From contig NZ_CP020373.1 in the NCBI RefSeq assembly GCF_003957745.1, positions 62,001 to 126,000 on the forward strand: a DNA stretch of 64,000 nt, in the 5' to 3' direction. The stretch comes from Shewanella khirikhana (GTDB taxonomy: Bacteria > Pseudomonadota > Gammaproteobacteria > Enterobacterales > Shewanellaceae). This document shows, one piece after another, positions 52,976-62,642 of this stretch; positions within the stretch are counted from its first letter, which is position 1; every line of letters starts with the position of its first letter. The notes beneath the pieces are model-generated. The model did not search any database. It was given only the letters and a program-made list of their open reading frames with translations, and was not told the origin of the DNA. Position numbers and translations under genes: made by a program.

Positions 52976-54145
52976 TTATTCAAGATCCCGCAGGGTATCG
53001 AAGCAGGCGCCCAGAGTGTGGTAGTCACACTTGGCACCGGCGGCGCTTTTCTCGTTGGAATACTTGCGGTTATCGCGATACAGCACCCTGAACCAGGCGC
53101 CGTGTTCATGGTCGACAAAATGTTGCCAGGCGTAGTCCCACAGGGCGTTGTAGGCATCGAGGTACTTTTGCTCGCCGGTTTGCTGATACAGCATGGCAGC
53201 TGCGGCAAAGCTCTCTGCCTGCACCCAGAAGTACTTGTCGTCGTCACACCAGTCGCCATCCGGGCCGAAGCCATACACCATGCCGCCGTGCTCTTTATCC
53301 CAGCTCTTGTCAAAGGCTGTGTCGAACAGGGTTTTGGCTCGGCTTATCAGCCAGGATTGATGGCTGTGGCGGGCGAGTGACAGCAGCAATTTGGCCCACT
53401 CGGTCTGGTGGCCGCCCTGGAAGCCCCAGGGGCGGTAGAGGTTCTTGGGGTCGTCCTTGTTGTAGTTCCAGTCGATGGCGAATTCCGGGGTAAAGTGTTC
53501 CCAGATGATGCCGCCGGTGAGCGCCGCCTGACGGTTGGCAATCTTGTCGGCAATCTCCATGGCTCGGTCGAGAAAACGGCCTTCGCCGCTGGCTTCAAAG
53601 GCGGCAATCATGGCTTCACACAGGTGCATGTTGGCATTCTGGCCGCGATAGTCAGACAGCACGCCGTCGGCACTGATTTCATCGGCATAGAGACCATACT
53701 CAGGTTGCCAGAAGCGCTGCTCGAGCAGGCGGTAGATCCACAGCAGCTTGTCGTTGTCCGGTAAAATCCCGGCCTTGCGGCAAGCGGCGAAGGCGAGCAG
53801 TACGAAGGCATAGCCATAGGCCTGCTGGGTCATGTCCTCGGGCTGATGGTTTTTCAGTGTCCAGGCAAAGCGCTCATCCGCTTGCAGATGCACCTCCAGC
53901 AGATATTGCAGACCATGGCGGGCGTGGGCCAGATACTCAGGTTTATCCAGCACCTCGGCGGCGCGGGCGTAATTCACTATGATGCGGCAACTGCTTACCA
54001 GCTGGCGAAATCCCGGGTCAAACAGGCTGCCGTCATCATAGTAGTTGTGAAAATAACCGCCGCTGGCATCCAGTACCCGCGGGTCGTAAAAGTCCAGAAT
54101 GCTTTGGGAATGGGACAGTAAAAAGTCACGGCTGTAGAAGTTCAT
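52976..54145 (-). CDS. manI: N-acylglucosamine 2-epimerase family protein, likely mannose isomerase
   Basis: This 389-residue (alpha/alpha)6-barrel enzyme has the AGE-family pattern: FHNYYDDGS, QQAYGYAFVLLAFAA, GQNANMHLCEAMIAA with the active-site His, PWGFQGGHQTEWAKLLL and KYFWVQAESFAAAAML. Within the operon with GH92 mannosidases and a fructokinase, the best assignment is D-mannose to D-fructose isomerisation (ManI type, as known in Shewanella). N-acetylglucosamine epimerisation is less likely. It is the last gene of the operon, 75 bp after the kinase. Confidence 0.85.
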   Translation of the reverse strand: MNFYSRDFLLSHSQSILDFYDPRVLDASGGYFHNYYDDGSLFDPGFRQLVSSCRIIVNYARAAEVLDKPEYLAHARHGLQYLLEVHLQADERFAWTLKNHQPEDMTQQAYGYAFVLLAFAACRKAGILPDNDKLLWIYRLLEQRFWQPEYGLYADEISADGVLSDYRGQNANMHLCEAMIAAFEASGEGRFLDRAMEIADKIANRQAALTGGIIWEHFTPEFAIDWNYNKDDPKNLYRPWGFQGGHQTEWAKLLLSLARHSHQSWLISRAKTLFDTAFDKSWDKEHGGMVYGFGPDGDWCDDDKYFWVQAESFAAAAMLYQQTGEQKYLDAYNALWDYAWQHFVDHEHGAWFRVLYRDNRKYSNEKSAAGAKCDYHTLGACFDTLRDLE

Positions 54146-54220
54146 AGTGTTCCTTGAAATCAGGCCCCGCCAGCAACGTAGGCAGGGCTTGTGGGATCAA
54201 TAATCGTCAACGGTGGCGCC

Positions 54221-55195
54221 TCAGACACCGCTTTTTGAGGCGTGAAACGCCTCGGCCTCGGCGAGCCCCGGCAGTGCCGGGAAGGCGCCGGGGCGGCTCA
54301 CTGCCAGGGCGCCACAGCCAATGGCAAAACCAAGGGCATCTTTGAGGGTGGCTTCGGTTTCGAGCAGGCTATCCAGTCCATCGCGGGCGATGCGATACAA
54401 GAGGCCGCCGATAAAACCATCGCCGCCGGCGGTGGTGTCCACCACATCCACCTTGGGCGCTGCTAAGGTGAGGCTTTGTTTGCCGAAAAAGGCACGCACC
54501 GGATTGCCGCCATCAGTAACCAGCAGCAACTTGCAGCCGGAGTCGAGCAGGGTTTGGATAAAGTCGATCTGAGTGCTGTCTGCCAAATACTCAAGTTCTT
54601 CCCTGGCAAACTTAAGCACATGGGCCCGACTAACCAGCGCCATCACTGTCTCTTTGCAGGCGCTGCCCCCTTGCCATAAGTTGTGGCGCAGGTTCACATC
54701 CACGCTCACGTAAAGCCCGGCGGCAATGGCTTTGTCGGCTATCGACAGGGTGGCTTCTGCGCTTTGGGGCGTGGTCAGGGTGTTGCTGCACAGGTGTAAG
54801 ACGGCGGTGTTGTCAAACCAGCTGTTATCCACTGCGGCGGCATCAAACAGGGTGTCGGCGCCGCCATCACGGTAAAAGCTGAAGCTGCGGTCGCCCTCAT
54901 CGTTCAAATGCACAAATGCCAGTGAGGTGGGGGCAGAAACGTGGCGCCCAAGCAGGCTGATATCCACGCCATAGCGCGCCAGCGAGTTGGCAAGAAAGTC
55001 GCCGAATTTATCTTTGCCAACCAATCCGGCAAAGCGGGCATGGCCACCGAGCTTGGCCACCGCCACAGCGGCATTGGCCGGGGCGCCGCCGGGGTATTGG
55101 CGAAAGCAGGGCAACATCAGGCCATCGTCTTCATCGCTGCCGGTACACAAAAAATCAATCAGGGCTTCACCGAAGCACAGCACCCTTTTACTCAT
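54221..55195 (-). CDS. mak: PfkB-family fructokinase/mannokinase
   Basis: This 324-residue kinase starts at the ATG at 55195, overlapping the permease stop (ATGA). It has LCFGEALIDFL and YPGGAPANAAVAVAKLGG (PfkB signature 1). The C-terminal DTTAGGDGFIGGLLYRI carries the catalytic Asp and anion hole (signature 2). In this operon it should phosphorylate fructose made by ManI to fructose 6-phosphate. The symbol is by pathway role; the fold is ribokinase-like, not ROK-like as in E. coli Mak. Confidence 0.85.
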   Translation of the reverse strand: MSKRVLCFGEALIDFLCTGSDEDDGLMLPCFRQYPGGAPANAAVAVAKLGGHARFAGLVGKDKFGDFLANSLARYGVDISLLGRHVSAPTSLAFVHLNDEGDRSFSFYRDGGADTLFDAAAVDNSWFDNTAVLHLCSNTLTTPQSAEATLSIADKAIAAGLYVSVDVNLRHNLWQGGSACKETVMALVSRAHVLKFAREELEYLADSTQIDFIQTLLDSGCKLLLVTDGGNPVRAFFGKQSLTLAAPKVDVVDTTAGGDGFIGGLLYRIARDGLDSLLETEATLKDALGFAIGCGALAVSRPGAFPALPGLAEAEAFHASKSGV

Positions 55196-56433
55196 GACGC
55201 AGTTTCTCCGTGTGGCCGCTGACGGGCAAAAAAGGCATACCAACAAATATAGAGATAACAAAGTGTTGGTACGATAAAGCTCAATTGGATGCCGACACTG
55301 TCGGCCACAAAACCCTGGATAACCGGCAGAATGGCGCCGCCCACAATGGCCTGACACAGCAGCCCCGAGCCACGGCTGGTAAGCTCGCCCAGGCCTTCAA
55401 TGGCCAGGGTGAAGATGGTGGGGAACATGATGGAGTTGAAAAAGCCCACCGCCAGCACGGCCACCATGGCCATTTCGCCGGTCGAGATGATGGTGAGCAT
55501 CAGCAGCAGGTTGGCAAACACGGCATTGGCCGCCAGCACCATGGCCGGGTTAAAGCGGCGGGTAAGGGCCGCTCCGGCAAAGCGACCGAGCATGGCGCCG
55601 CCCCAGTACCAGGCCACCAGATCTGCAGCGCTCTTTTCATCCAAACCGCCAATGCTGGGCTCGGCAAAGTAGTTCACCAAAAAGCTGCCAATCGATACTT
55701 CTGCGCCCACGTAGAGGAATATCGCCAGCGCGCCCAGCAACAGGCGTTTATGGGTTCGAAGCGAACCTGCGTGGCGATGGTCCACTCCCATATCCGTGTG
55801 TTTGACCTTGTCGCCAAGGAAGATAAAGCCCACCGCAATAATGCCAATCACGGCGGCCAGCAGCAGATAGGGCAATTGCACAGCTTCGTGGGTGCCCGCG
55901 GCAGCGCCGAAAATCAGCAGGCTGCCAAACAGAGGCCCCAGCGTATGGCCGAGGGAGTTCAGCGCCTGGGCCAGATTCAGGCGGCTGGCGGCGGTGCGCT
56001 CTGGGCCGAGGCGGGCCACGAAGGGATTGGCCGACACCTGCAAAATGGTGATGCCCGAGGCCAGCACAAACAGCGCCAGCAGAAACAGCTCATACTCTTC
56101 AAGGCTCGATGCCGGGTAAAACAGCAGGCAACCCGTAGCCATGGTGCACAGGCCAAAGATGATGCCCCGCAGGTAGCCGATGCGGGCAATGATAAGCCCC
56201 GCCAGTGGTGATACCAGAAAGTAGGCGCCAAAGAAGCAGAACTGCACCAGCATCGCCTGGGTGTAGCTGAGCTCGAATATCCCTTTCAAATGCGGGATAA
56301 GAATATCGTTCAACGCCGTGATAAAGCCCCAGATGAAAAACAAACTGGTCATGGCGCCAAACAGCAGCTGCTGATGGCTCTGGGTTGGCAAGGCGCTTTC
56401 GCTGTGGGATGAGGTGGATGAAACGAAGGCCAT
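55192..56433 (-). CDS. FucP-like MFS sugar:proton symporter
   Basis: This 413-residue, 12-helix protein is of the FucP/GlcP group: FFIWGFITALNDILIPHLKGIFELSY, then GITILQVSANPFVARLGPE and MFPTIFTLAIEGLG. In its context it most likely imports mannose. It lies 3 bp after the first GH92 gene and overlaps the kinase start by four bases. Confidence 0.88.
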   Translation of the reverse strand: MAFVSSTSSHSESALPTQSHQQLLFGAMTSLFFIWGFITALNDILIPHLKGIFELSYTQAMLVQFCFFGAYFLVSPLAGLIIARIGYLRGIIFGLCTMATGCLLFYPASSLEEYELFLLALFVLASGITILQVSANPFVARLGPERTAASRLNLAQALNSLGHTLGPLFGSLLIFGAAAGTHEAVQLPYLLLAAVIGIIAVGFIFLGDKVKHTDMGVDHRHAGSLRTHKRLLLGALAIFLYVGAEVSIGSFLVNYFAEPSIGGLDEKSAADLVAWYWGGAMLGRFAGAALTRRFNPAMVLAANAVFANLLLMLTIISTGEMAMVAVLAVGFFNSIMFPTIFTLAIEGLGELTSRGSGLLCQAIVGGAILPVIQGFVADSVGIQLSFIVPTLCYLYICWYAFFARQRPHGETAS

Positions 56434-56436
56434 GGC

Positions 56437-58968
56437 TTAGTTTCCTGTCAGTGAAAATGAAGGCGGACGGTCGGTCTTGGCCTGGCCAAAGGCCGGATTC
56501 GGCTTGTCTGAAAGCTTGAATTCCAGGCTGGTTTTTCGCTCTACGTAATCGGCCGGAATATAGCTTTTCAGGCTGGGTTTGCCATCAAGCACTATTTCAT
56601 CGATATAGACGTTGTCGTTGCTGGCGCCGGGGGCGCGGATGCTGAGCTTGCCTATCTCGGTGGCTTCAAACACAGGGGCGGCCAGTACCAGCTCGGCGCG
56701 GCCCGGCAGCATGGGGTAAAGCCCCAGCGCCGAGAACACATACCAGGACGACATTTGCCCTAAATCATCCTGCCCCGGAATACCCTTGGGTGTTGGCAGC
56801 CACAGGGTGTTCAGGGTCTCGCGCACCACCTTTTGGGTTTTATGGGCGGTGCCTGTGTGCAGATACATCCAGGGGCTGTTGATGGAGGGCTGATTACTCA
56901 CATCGGCAAAAAAGGCATCATCGCGGAACAGCACATAGCTGCCGTCTGGCTTGATAAAGTGGCTATCGAGCCTTGCTTCCATGGCGGCGTCGCCGCCAAG
57001 CAGCGCCGACATACCTGCGCCATCAAAGGGCAGCATCCACAGGTATTGGGCTGGGCTTCCCTCAACAAACAGATGCGGACTCGCCGGGTCGAAATCGGCC
57101 TTCCAGCTGCCGTCTTTGTTGCGGCCCTGAATGTAGCCAAGCTCGGCGGTGGCCTTGGGGTTGTAGAGGTTTTTCCAGTAGTCTGCGCGCTTAAGCAGCT
57201 GCTTGCTCTGGCTCTCATGGCCAAGGCTCGCGGCAAGCTGCGACAGGGCGAAGTCGGCGCTCACCTGCTCCAGGGTTTCGCTGGCGCCTTCCCAGGCGTT
57301 GGATTGGTCGGAAATGTAGTTGAGCGACAGCCACTGATCCAGCGAAGGCCGCTGACCACGGCAGAACACAGGGCAGCCGGTGTCGCTAAGGTCAAACTGA
57401 GTCGGCTCGGTGGCGGCCTTGTAAAGCGACTCGTAGGCCTCTTTCACCGCAAAATCATCGGCGCCGAAGGCGACAAAGTTGGCGATGGCGATGGTGGAGG
57501 GGTCGCCTGACATTACCGAGGTCGCGCCCGAGTTGTGGGTCCATCTGTCCCACACGCCGCCATATTGATTGGCTTGATTGAGCATCGACTGTGCCATGTC
57601 GGAGGCGATTTTGGGCTCCATCAGGCTTATCAGTTGCAACTGCGAGCGGTACACATCCCAGAGGGAATAGTTGGCGTACTGCGCGGCTTGACCTGCGCTC
57701 AGCTTATGCACCTTGCCATCGAAGCCGGTGTACTCGCCGTTGACGTCACTGAAAAGATTGGGGTGGTGCAGCGCATGGTAAAGTGCGGTGTAAAAGGTGG
57801 TGAGCCGGTCTTTGTCGGCCTCTGGGTCGGCGGCAACCTTGACCTTGGCCAGGGTCTCATTCCAGCGGCTATTGGCCTGGGTTTCGATGGCGGCAAAGTC
57901 TTTGTGCGCCTGCTCGGCAATCAGGTTTTGGCGGGCGTTAGCCTCGCTCACGTAAGAGATACCTACCCTCATGGTGACCTTCTGCTTCGCGGCGGTATCG
58001 AGTTCAAGCCACAGGCCAGAGCCCTTGCCAAGCTCAGGCACGCCCTTGGGGCCGTAGCCGGTGCCGCCTTCGCTGTAGCTGGCGCCCGGCAGCATCTTAT
58101 CATCCTGCCAGCCACCGCTGGCGATTACGGGCACGTCCAGCTTGGCAACAAAGTGCAGGGTGTAATAGCTGTAGCGGTTGGCTTCGCCCAGATAGCCGCA
58201 GAAGTTGCCACTGGTGACTGAGCCTGTGATTTCGCCGGTTTCGGGATTAAAGCGGGTGCTGGCTTTTTCGCTGCCAAGCTGGTTGTAGGCGGTGCGGAAC
58301 AGCAGCTTGGCATCTGCATCTTTAGGGAAATCAAACTCGGCGATGCCGCTGCGCTCAGTGGCGCTTAAATTCACACCAACACCGTTATCAAGCGTGAGGC
58401 GGTAGCTGCCGGGGCGCACGCTTTCATTGGCATGGCTGTAGCCCACGCTGTAGTAGGCGTCCATCAAGTCTGTGTCGGGTGAGTGCCTGATGGGCTCCAG
58501 GAATGGCAGCACAGGCACTTCGCCCGAGGCGCCAAGGCAGCCGGTGCCGGACAGGCGGGTGAAGCTGAATCCCTTAACCCGGGTGGCGTCGTAGTTGTAA
58601 CCGCCGGGGGAGACGGGAATGCGCACCTTCTCTTCCAGTACGCGCTTTTTTAAGCCTTCGCTTTCATTAAGCAGCGCCTCTGTGTAGGCGTGCTCGGGGC
58701 CAAAATTGAACATACCAAAGGGCAGCGAGGCGCCTACCGCCACGTTGGCCGCCTGACGATGGTTGAAGACGCCCTGGCTGCCAATCAGCGGATTAACAAA
58801 GTCCACCGGCTGGGTAATCCAGTTCGGGCCTTTGGTCGCCTCGCTGGCGGCGATGCTGCCACCCTGGCTGCGATTTGTGTCTGAGTCATAGCTGCCGCAG
58901 CCACTGAGCGCGATGGCGCCCAGTGCGGCTGTGACGGCGAGGCCTATGAGGGTAGGGTAAGTGTGCAT
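56437..58968 (-). CDS. GH92 alpha-mannosidase lipoprotein
   Basis: This 843-residue protein has a lipoprotein signal ending in LSGC (Cys24), so it is membrane-anchored. The GH92 pattern follows: VDFVNPLIGSQGVFNHRQ, LPFGMFNFGPEH, GFSFTRLSGTGCLGASGEVP, SLWDVYRSQLQL, and near the C-terminus GQDDLGQMSSWYVFSALGLYPM. GH92 enzymes are Ca-dependent exo-alpha-mannosidases (mostly alpha-1,2). The FTRLSGTGC segment departs from the usual HFSGTGC kept in the second enzyme, so linkage specificity may differ. Confidence 0.9.
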   Translation of the reverse strand: MHTYPTLIGLAVTAALGAIALSGCGSYDSDTNRSQGGSIAASEATKGPNWITQPVDFVNPLIGSQGVFNHRQAANVAVGASLPFGMFNFGPEHAYTEALLNESEGLKKRVLEEKVRIPVSPGGYNYDATRVKGFSFTRLSGTGCLGASGEVPVLPFLEPIRHSPDTDLMDAYYSVGYSHANESVRPGSYRLTLDNGVGVNLSATERSGIAEFDFPKDADAKLLFRTAYNQLGSEKASTRFNPETGEITGSVTSGNFCGYLGEANRYSYYTLHFVAKLDVPVIASGGWQDDKMLPGASYSEGGTGYGPKGVPELGKGSGLWLELDTAAKQKVTMRVGISYVSEANARQNLIAEQAHKDFAAIETQANSRWNETLAKVKVAADPEADKDRLTTFYTALYHALHHPNLFSDVNGEYTGFDGKVHKLSAGQAAQYANYSLWDVYRSQLQLISLMEPKIASDMAQSMLNQANQYGGVWDRWTHNSGATSVMSGDPSTIAIANFVAFGADDFAVKEAYESLYKAATEPTQFDLSDTGCPVFCRGQRPSLDQWLSLNYISDQSNAWEGASETLEQVSADFALSQLAASLGHESQSKQLLKRADYWKNLYNPKATAELGYIQGRNKDGSWKADFDPASPHLFVEGSPAQYLWMLPFDGAGMSALLGGDAAMEARLDSHFIKPDGSYVLFRDDAFFADVSNQPSINSPWMYLHTGTAHKTQKVVRETLNTLWLPTPKGIPGQDDLGQMSSWYVFSALGLYPMLPGRAELVLAAPVFEATEIGKLSIRAPGASNDNVYIDEIVLDGKPSLKSYIPADYVERKTSLEFKLSDKPNPAFGQAKTDRPPSFSLTGN

Positions 58969-59013
58969 TGTCAGTCCTTGTGTGTCCTTTCCCGCTTTTG
59001 ACGGTGGACGCTT

Positions 59014-61368
59014 TTAGTTTTTGTAAGGGCTCATCGCCTTGGGGCGCGCATCAATTGCTTTGCCCCAGGCTTTGTTTGGCGTTGCGGCCATCTCAAACAC
59101 CAGTTCACCACCTGCCATGATGTCGTTATGGTGCAGATAGCTTTGGCTTAGCGGCTTGCCGTTGAGGTTCACGCTGGCAACGTACAAATTGTCCTGTGAA
59201 AGCCCCTTGGCGATAACCTTAAAGCGCTTGCCGTTACTGAGTTTGAGGGTGACTTCCGGCAGCTGCGGCGCACCTATCACATAGGTCATGTCGCCCGGGG
59301 TAACCGGGTAAAAGCCCATGGCAGAGAACAGATACCAGGCCGACATCTGGCCCACATCATCGTTACCGGCGAGGCCCGATGGGGTGTCGTTGGAGAGGGT
59401 GTCCATGATCTGACGAATACGTGCCTGGGTCATCCAGGGGGCGCCGGCGTGGTTGTACAAATAGGCGATATGGTGGCTCGGTTCATTGCCGTGGGCGTAC
59501 TGGCCAATCAGGCCGGCAATGTCTTCGTGTTCCTTGATTTTGTCGGCATGCAGTGGGCGGGTGAAAAGCTCATCCAAACGCTCGATAAAGGCATCATCGC
59601 CACCCTTGATGTCGATTAGGCCTGCCACATCGTGGGGCACGTAGAAGCTGTACTGGAAGCTATTACCCTCGGTGAAGGGGCCCATGTACTTGGCTTCTTC
59701 CACATCAAAGTCTTTATCCCAGTTGCCTTTGCTGTCGCGGCCGCGGGCAAATTTGGTTTCTGGATCAAACACATTGCGCCAGCTTTGGGCGCGCTTATCG
59801 AAGCTTTTGGCAATGGTGGTCTCGCCCATGCTTTCGGCCATACGGGCGATGGCAAAGTCATCGTAGGCGTATTCCAACGTGATGGACACAGACTCGGGCA
59901 GCACATCCATGGGCACGTAGCCGTATTTCAGGTACTCGGGAATGGCATCGTAATTGGGGTGGTTGGCGGTGGCCGTCATGGCATCCAGCGCCCGCTTGCC
60001 ATCGAAGCCGCGAATGCCCTTTTGCCAGGCGTCGCTAATCACAGACACCGCATGGTAGCCAATCATGGTCCAGGTCTCGTGGCCGTGGAACGACCAGATC
60101 GGCAGGATGCGGTCATAGCTCTGGTCATAGTGGGCCAGCATGGAGTTAATCATGTCGGGTACGCGCTCGGGGGATACCAGCGTCAGCAGTGGATGCAGGG
60201 CGCGGTAGGTGTCCCAGAGCGAGAACAGGGTGTAATGGGTAAAGTCGGCCTTATGGATTTCGCCATCGACGCCCAGATACTCGCCATTAACGTCCTGATA
60301 CAGGCTTGGCGCCTGCAGCGCATGATAAAGCGCGGTGTAGAACTGGCGTTTTTGTGACTTGTCGCCCTTGGCCTCCATGCGCTCAAGCTCGGTTTGCCAG
60401 GCGGCTTTGGCGTCGCTGCGTACCTTATCAAAGTCCCAGTGGGGCAACTCGCTGCTTAAGTTTTCCAACGCATTGCTTTTATCCACCGCGGATACGCCTA
60501 CCTTGACCAAAAGCGGCGCCTGATGGGGATTATCGAAGCGGGCCAGCACCTTAACAGCCTTACCTGCAGTGAAAGGAATGCGGCTGTTGACTATGGTGGA
60601 GTGCTTGCCATTTTTGTTATCGAGACAACCCATGCAGCGGTAGCGGGCGTTATCTTCGTTTATCAGCTCAATATCGTCGAAGGGGCGGGAGAAGCGGATG
60701 GCGAAGAACATGGGGCGTTCATGCGCCCAGCCGTTGGAGCGGCGCGAGGCGATAAGGGTGCTGTCATCCACCACCCGCACATCACTCCAGATCACCTTAT
60801 TGGCGAAGTTGTAGATGCCGTGGGTCAAATCAATCAGTACATGGCCCTGGTCGGTTTTGGGAAAGCTGTACCTGTGCATGCCGGTGCGGGCTGTGGTAGT
60901 AAGCTCAGCATCGATTTGATAATCGGTGAGTTTTACTCTGTAGTAGCCGGGTGAGGCTTCTTCATCGTCGTGACTGAAGCGGGAGCGGTAGCCGCTGTCA
61001 GGGTCGGCGGCCGTGCCAGGTTCGGTTTTGGGCGTGCCGGTCATTGGCATGATGAGCAGATCGCCCAGATCCGAGTGGCCGGTGCCGCTGAAATGGGTGT
61101 GGGAGAAACCGACTATGGTGCTGTCGTCATAGTGGTAACCGGCGCAGCGTTTGTAGATTTCACTTTGGGGCGAGACGCCGCGCATCGGGTTGTCGGTGTC
61201 GGGGCTTAACTGCACCATGCCGAAGGGCACCACGGCGCCGGGAAAGGTATGGCCATCACCGCCGGTGCCAATAAAGGGGTCGACCCACTGGGTCAGATCC
61301 CCGGCCTGCACCTGAAGGCTGCCCAGCATTACGCCGGTCAGCAGCGACCATTTTGTTAACATTCCCAT
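59014..61368 (-). CDS. GH92 alpha-mannosidase, secreted
   Basis: This 784-residue protein has a cleavable signal (to about QAGD, residue 23) and a standard GH92 pattern: WVDPFIGTGGDGHTFPGAVVPFGMVQLSPD, GFSHTHFSGTGHSDLGDLLIMP, FSLWDTYRALHPLLTL and GNDDVGQMSAWYLFSAMGFYPV. It is the first gene of the mannoside operon and diverges from the LacI regulator. Together with the second GH92 enzyme it releases mannose from glycans in the periplasm or outside the cell. Confidence 0.92.
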   Translation of the reverse strand: MGMLTKWSLLTGVMLGSLQVQAGDLTQWVDPFIGTGGDGHTFPGAVVPFGMVQLSPDTDNPMRGVSPQSEIYKRCAGYHYDDSTIVGFSHTHFSGTGHSDLGDLLIMPMTGTPKTEPGTAADPDSGYRSRFSHDDEEASPGYYRVKLTDYQIDAELTTTARTGMHRYSFPKTDQGHVLIDLTHGIYNFANKVIWSDVRVVDDSTLIASRRSNGWAHERPMFFAIRFSRPFDDIELINEDNARYRCMGCLDNKNGKHSTIVNSRIPFTAGKAVKVLARFDNPHQAPLLVKVGVSAVDKSNALENLSSELPHWDFDKVRSDAKAAWQTELERMEAKGDKSQKRQFYTALYHALQAPSLYQDVNGEYLGVDGEIHKADFTHYTLFSLWDTYRALHPLLTLVSPERVPDMINSMLAHYDQSYDRILPIWSFHGHETWTMIGYHAVSVISDAWQKGIRGFDGKRALDAMTATANHPNYDAIPEYLKYGYVPMDVLPESVSITLEYAYDDFAIARMAESMGETTIAKSFDKRAQSWRNVFDPETKFARGRDSKGNWDKDFDVEEAKYMGPFTEGNSFQYSFYVPHDVAGLIDIKGGDDAFIERLDELFTRPLHADKIKEHEDIAGLIGQYAHGNEPSHHIAYLYNHAGAPWMTQARIRQIMDTLSNDTPSGLAGNDDVGQMSAWYLFSAMGFYPVTPGDMTYVIGAPQLPEVTLKLSNGKRFKVIAKGLSQDNLYVASVNLNGKPLSQSYLHHNDIMAGGELVFEMAATPNKAWGKAIDARPKAMSPYKN

Positions 61369-61427
61369 CCGCAGGGCTCCTTGCTGTTTTCTTTTTTAGG
61401 CAATGGGTTAGTATGTATAAAACATAT

Positions 61428-61441
61428 TTGGAACGTTCCAA
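61428..61441. promoter_or_regulatory. LacI-family operator, perfect 14-bp palindrome
   Basis: TTGGAACGTTCCAA is self-complementary with the central CG typical of LacI operators. It lies in the divergent 159-bp gap, 60 bp from the GH92 start and 87 bp from the regulator start, so it probably controls both. Confidence 0.8.
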
Positions 61442-61527
61442 TTTGTGTTAATATAAATTTTGACTGGTTATAATTCAATCCTTTTTCACGCTCAGGCGAC
61501 TCTTCAGACCAGACTCAGGGAACTGGC

Positions 61528-62544
61528 ATGCAGGCAAAACACACAAGAAAAAATGTCACTGTAATTGATGTGGCCAAGGCGGCGGGCATCTCCAAATCCA
61601 CGGTATCTCTGGTGCTGCAGGGCAGTGACAAGGTCAACCCTGCCACCCGTGACAAGGTGCAGGCGGCCATGGCCGAACTGGGCTATGTGTACAACCGTGA
61701 GGCGGCATCGCTTCGGGGTAAACGTTCCAATCTGGTGGCGATTGTTATCAACGACCTGACCAACCCCTACTCGGCGCAGCTGGCGGTGGGGCTTGAAGCC
61801 AATATCCGCCGGATGGGGCTGTTTTCCATGTTGGTGAACTCGGGTGAAGACAAAGATACCCAAAGCCAATTGGTGCAAAGCCTCAAAGAATACAATGTGG
61901 CGGCCTTCGTGATTTGTCCTGCGCCCGGCACAGATGCGGACTGGGTGGATAGGCTCGCCGCCACAGTGCCGGTTATCCATATCATGCGGGAAGTGGCGGG
62001 GGCGAGCGTGCCCACAGTGCTGCCCGATAACCAGGCCGGAACGCTGGCCTCGACCCGCCATCTGCTGAGCCAGGGCTATACCCGTATCGGCTTTTTTGGC
62101 GGTAATCAGCGTATTTCAGACTATGGTGAGCGTTTGGCAGGCTTTAAGGCCGCGCTGGCAGAAGCCGGACTCGAACCCGCCGGTGTGTGGGAAACCGCAC
62201 TGACCAATCGTCATGGTGGCCGCCTTGCCATGGCTGAGCTGCTTGCATCATCACAACGCCCCGAGGCGCTGGTGTGCTTTACCGATATTGTCGCCTACGG
62301 CGCCATTGAGCAGCTGCGTCAGCAGGGGCTTAAGCCCGGTGAGGATATGGCCATTGTCGGCTTTGACGATTTGGACGACTCGAAACTGATGACGCCGGCC
62401 CTGAGCAGCATCGCCATTGATGCCGATGCCATAGGCGCCGCCGTGTGCAGCGTGCTGGACAATATCCGCCACGGCCAGCAGGTGCCCGGGTTACAGCGGC
62501 TGCCGGTGGCGCTGAATGTGCGCGGCTCAAGCCCGAAAAAGTAA
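61528..62544 (+). CDS. manR: LacI-family transcriptional regulator of mannoside utilisation
   Basis: This 338-residue protein has an N-terminal LacI helix-turn-helix (VTVIDVAKAAGISKSTVSLVLQGSDKVNPATR) and a periplasmic-binding-like effector domain (LVAIVINDLTNPYSAQLAVG ... IVGFDDLDDSKLMTPALSSI). It diverges from the mannoside operon across the 14-bp palindrome. It is probably a repressor lifted by mannose or a derivative. The symbol is by analogy with Shewanella ManR. Confidence 0.88.
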   Translation: MQAKHTRKNVTVIDVAKAAGISKSTVSLVLQGSDKVNPATRDKVQAAMAELGYVYNREAASLRGKRSNLVAIVINDLTNPYSAQLAVGLEANIRRMGLFSMLVNSGEDKDTQSQLVQSLKEYNVAAFVICPAPGTDADWVDRLAATVPVIHIMREVAGASVPTVLPDNQAGTLASTRHLLSQGYTRIGFFGGNQRISDYGERLAGFKAALAEAGLEPAGVWETALTNRHGGRLAMAELLASSQRPEALVCFTDIVAYGAIEQLRQQGLKPGEDMAIVGFDDLDDSKLMTPALSSIAIDADAIGAAVCSVLDNIRHGQQVPGLQRLPVALNVRGSSPKK

Positions 62545-62603
62545 CTGAGCTGGCCGGGGCTTAAATCCAAGTGCCCCGGTCAGTCGTTTATCCACGTTAA
62601 AAA

Positions 62604-62623
62604 GCGCCTGCCGAAGCGGGCGC
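62604..62623 (-). terminator. Terminator of the RND pump gene
   Basis: On the minus strand GCGCCCGC pairs with GCAGGCGC (one mismatch) around TTCG, followed by TTTTTAA. Confidence 0.6.
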
Positions 62624-62642
62624 CTGCGTAAGACATTCGCTG

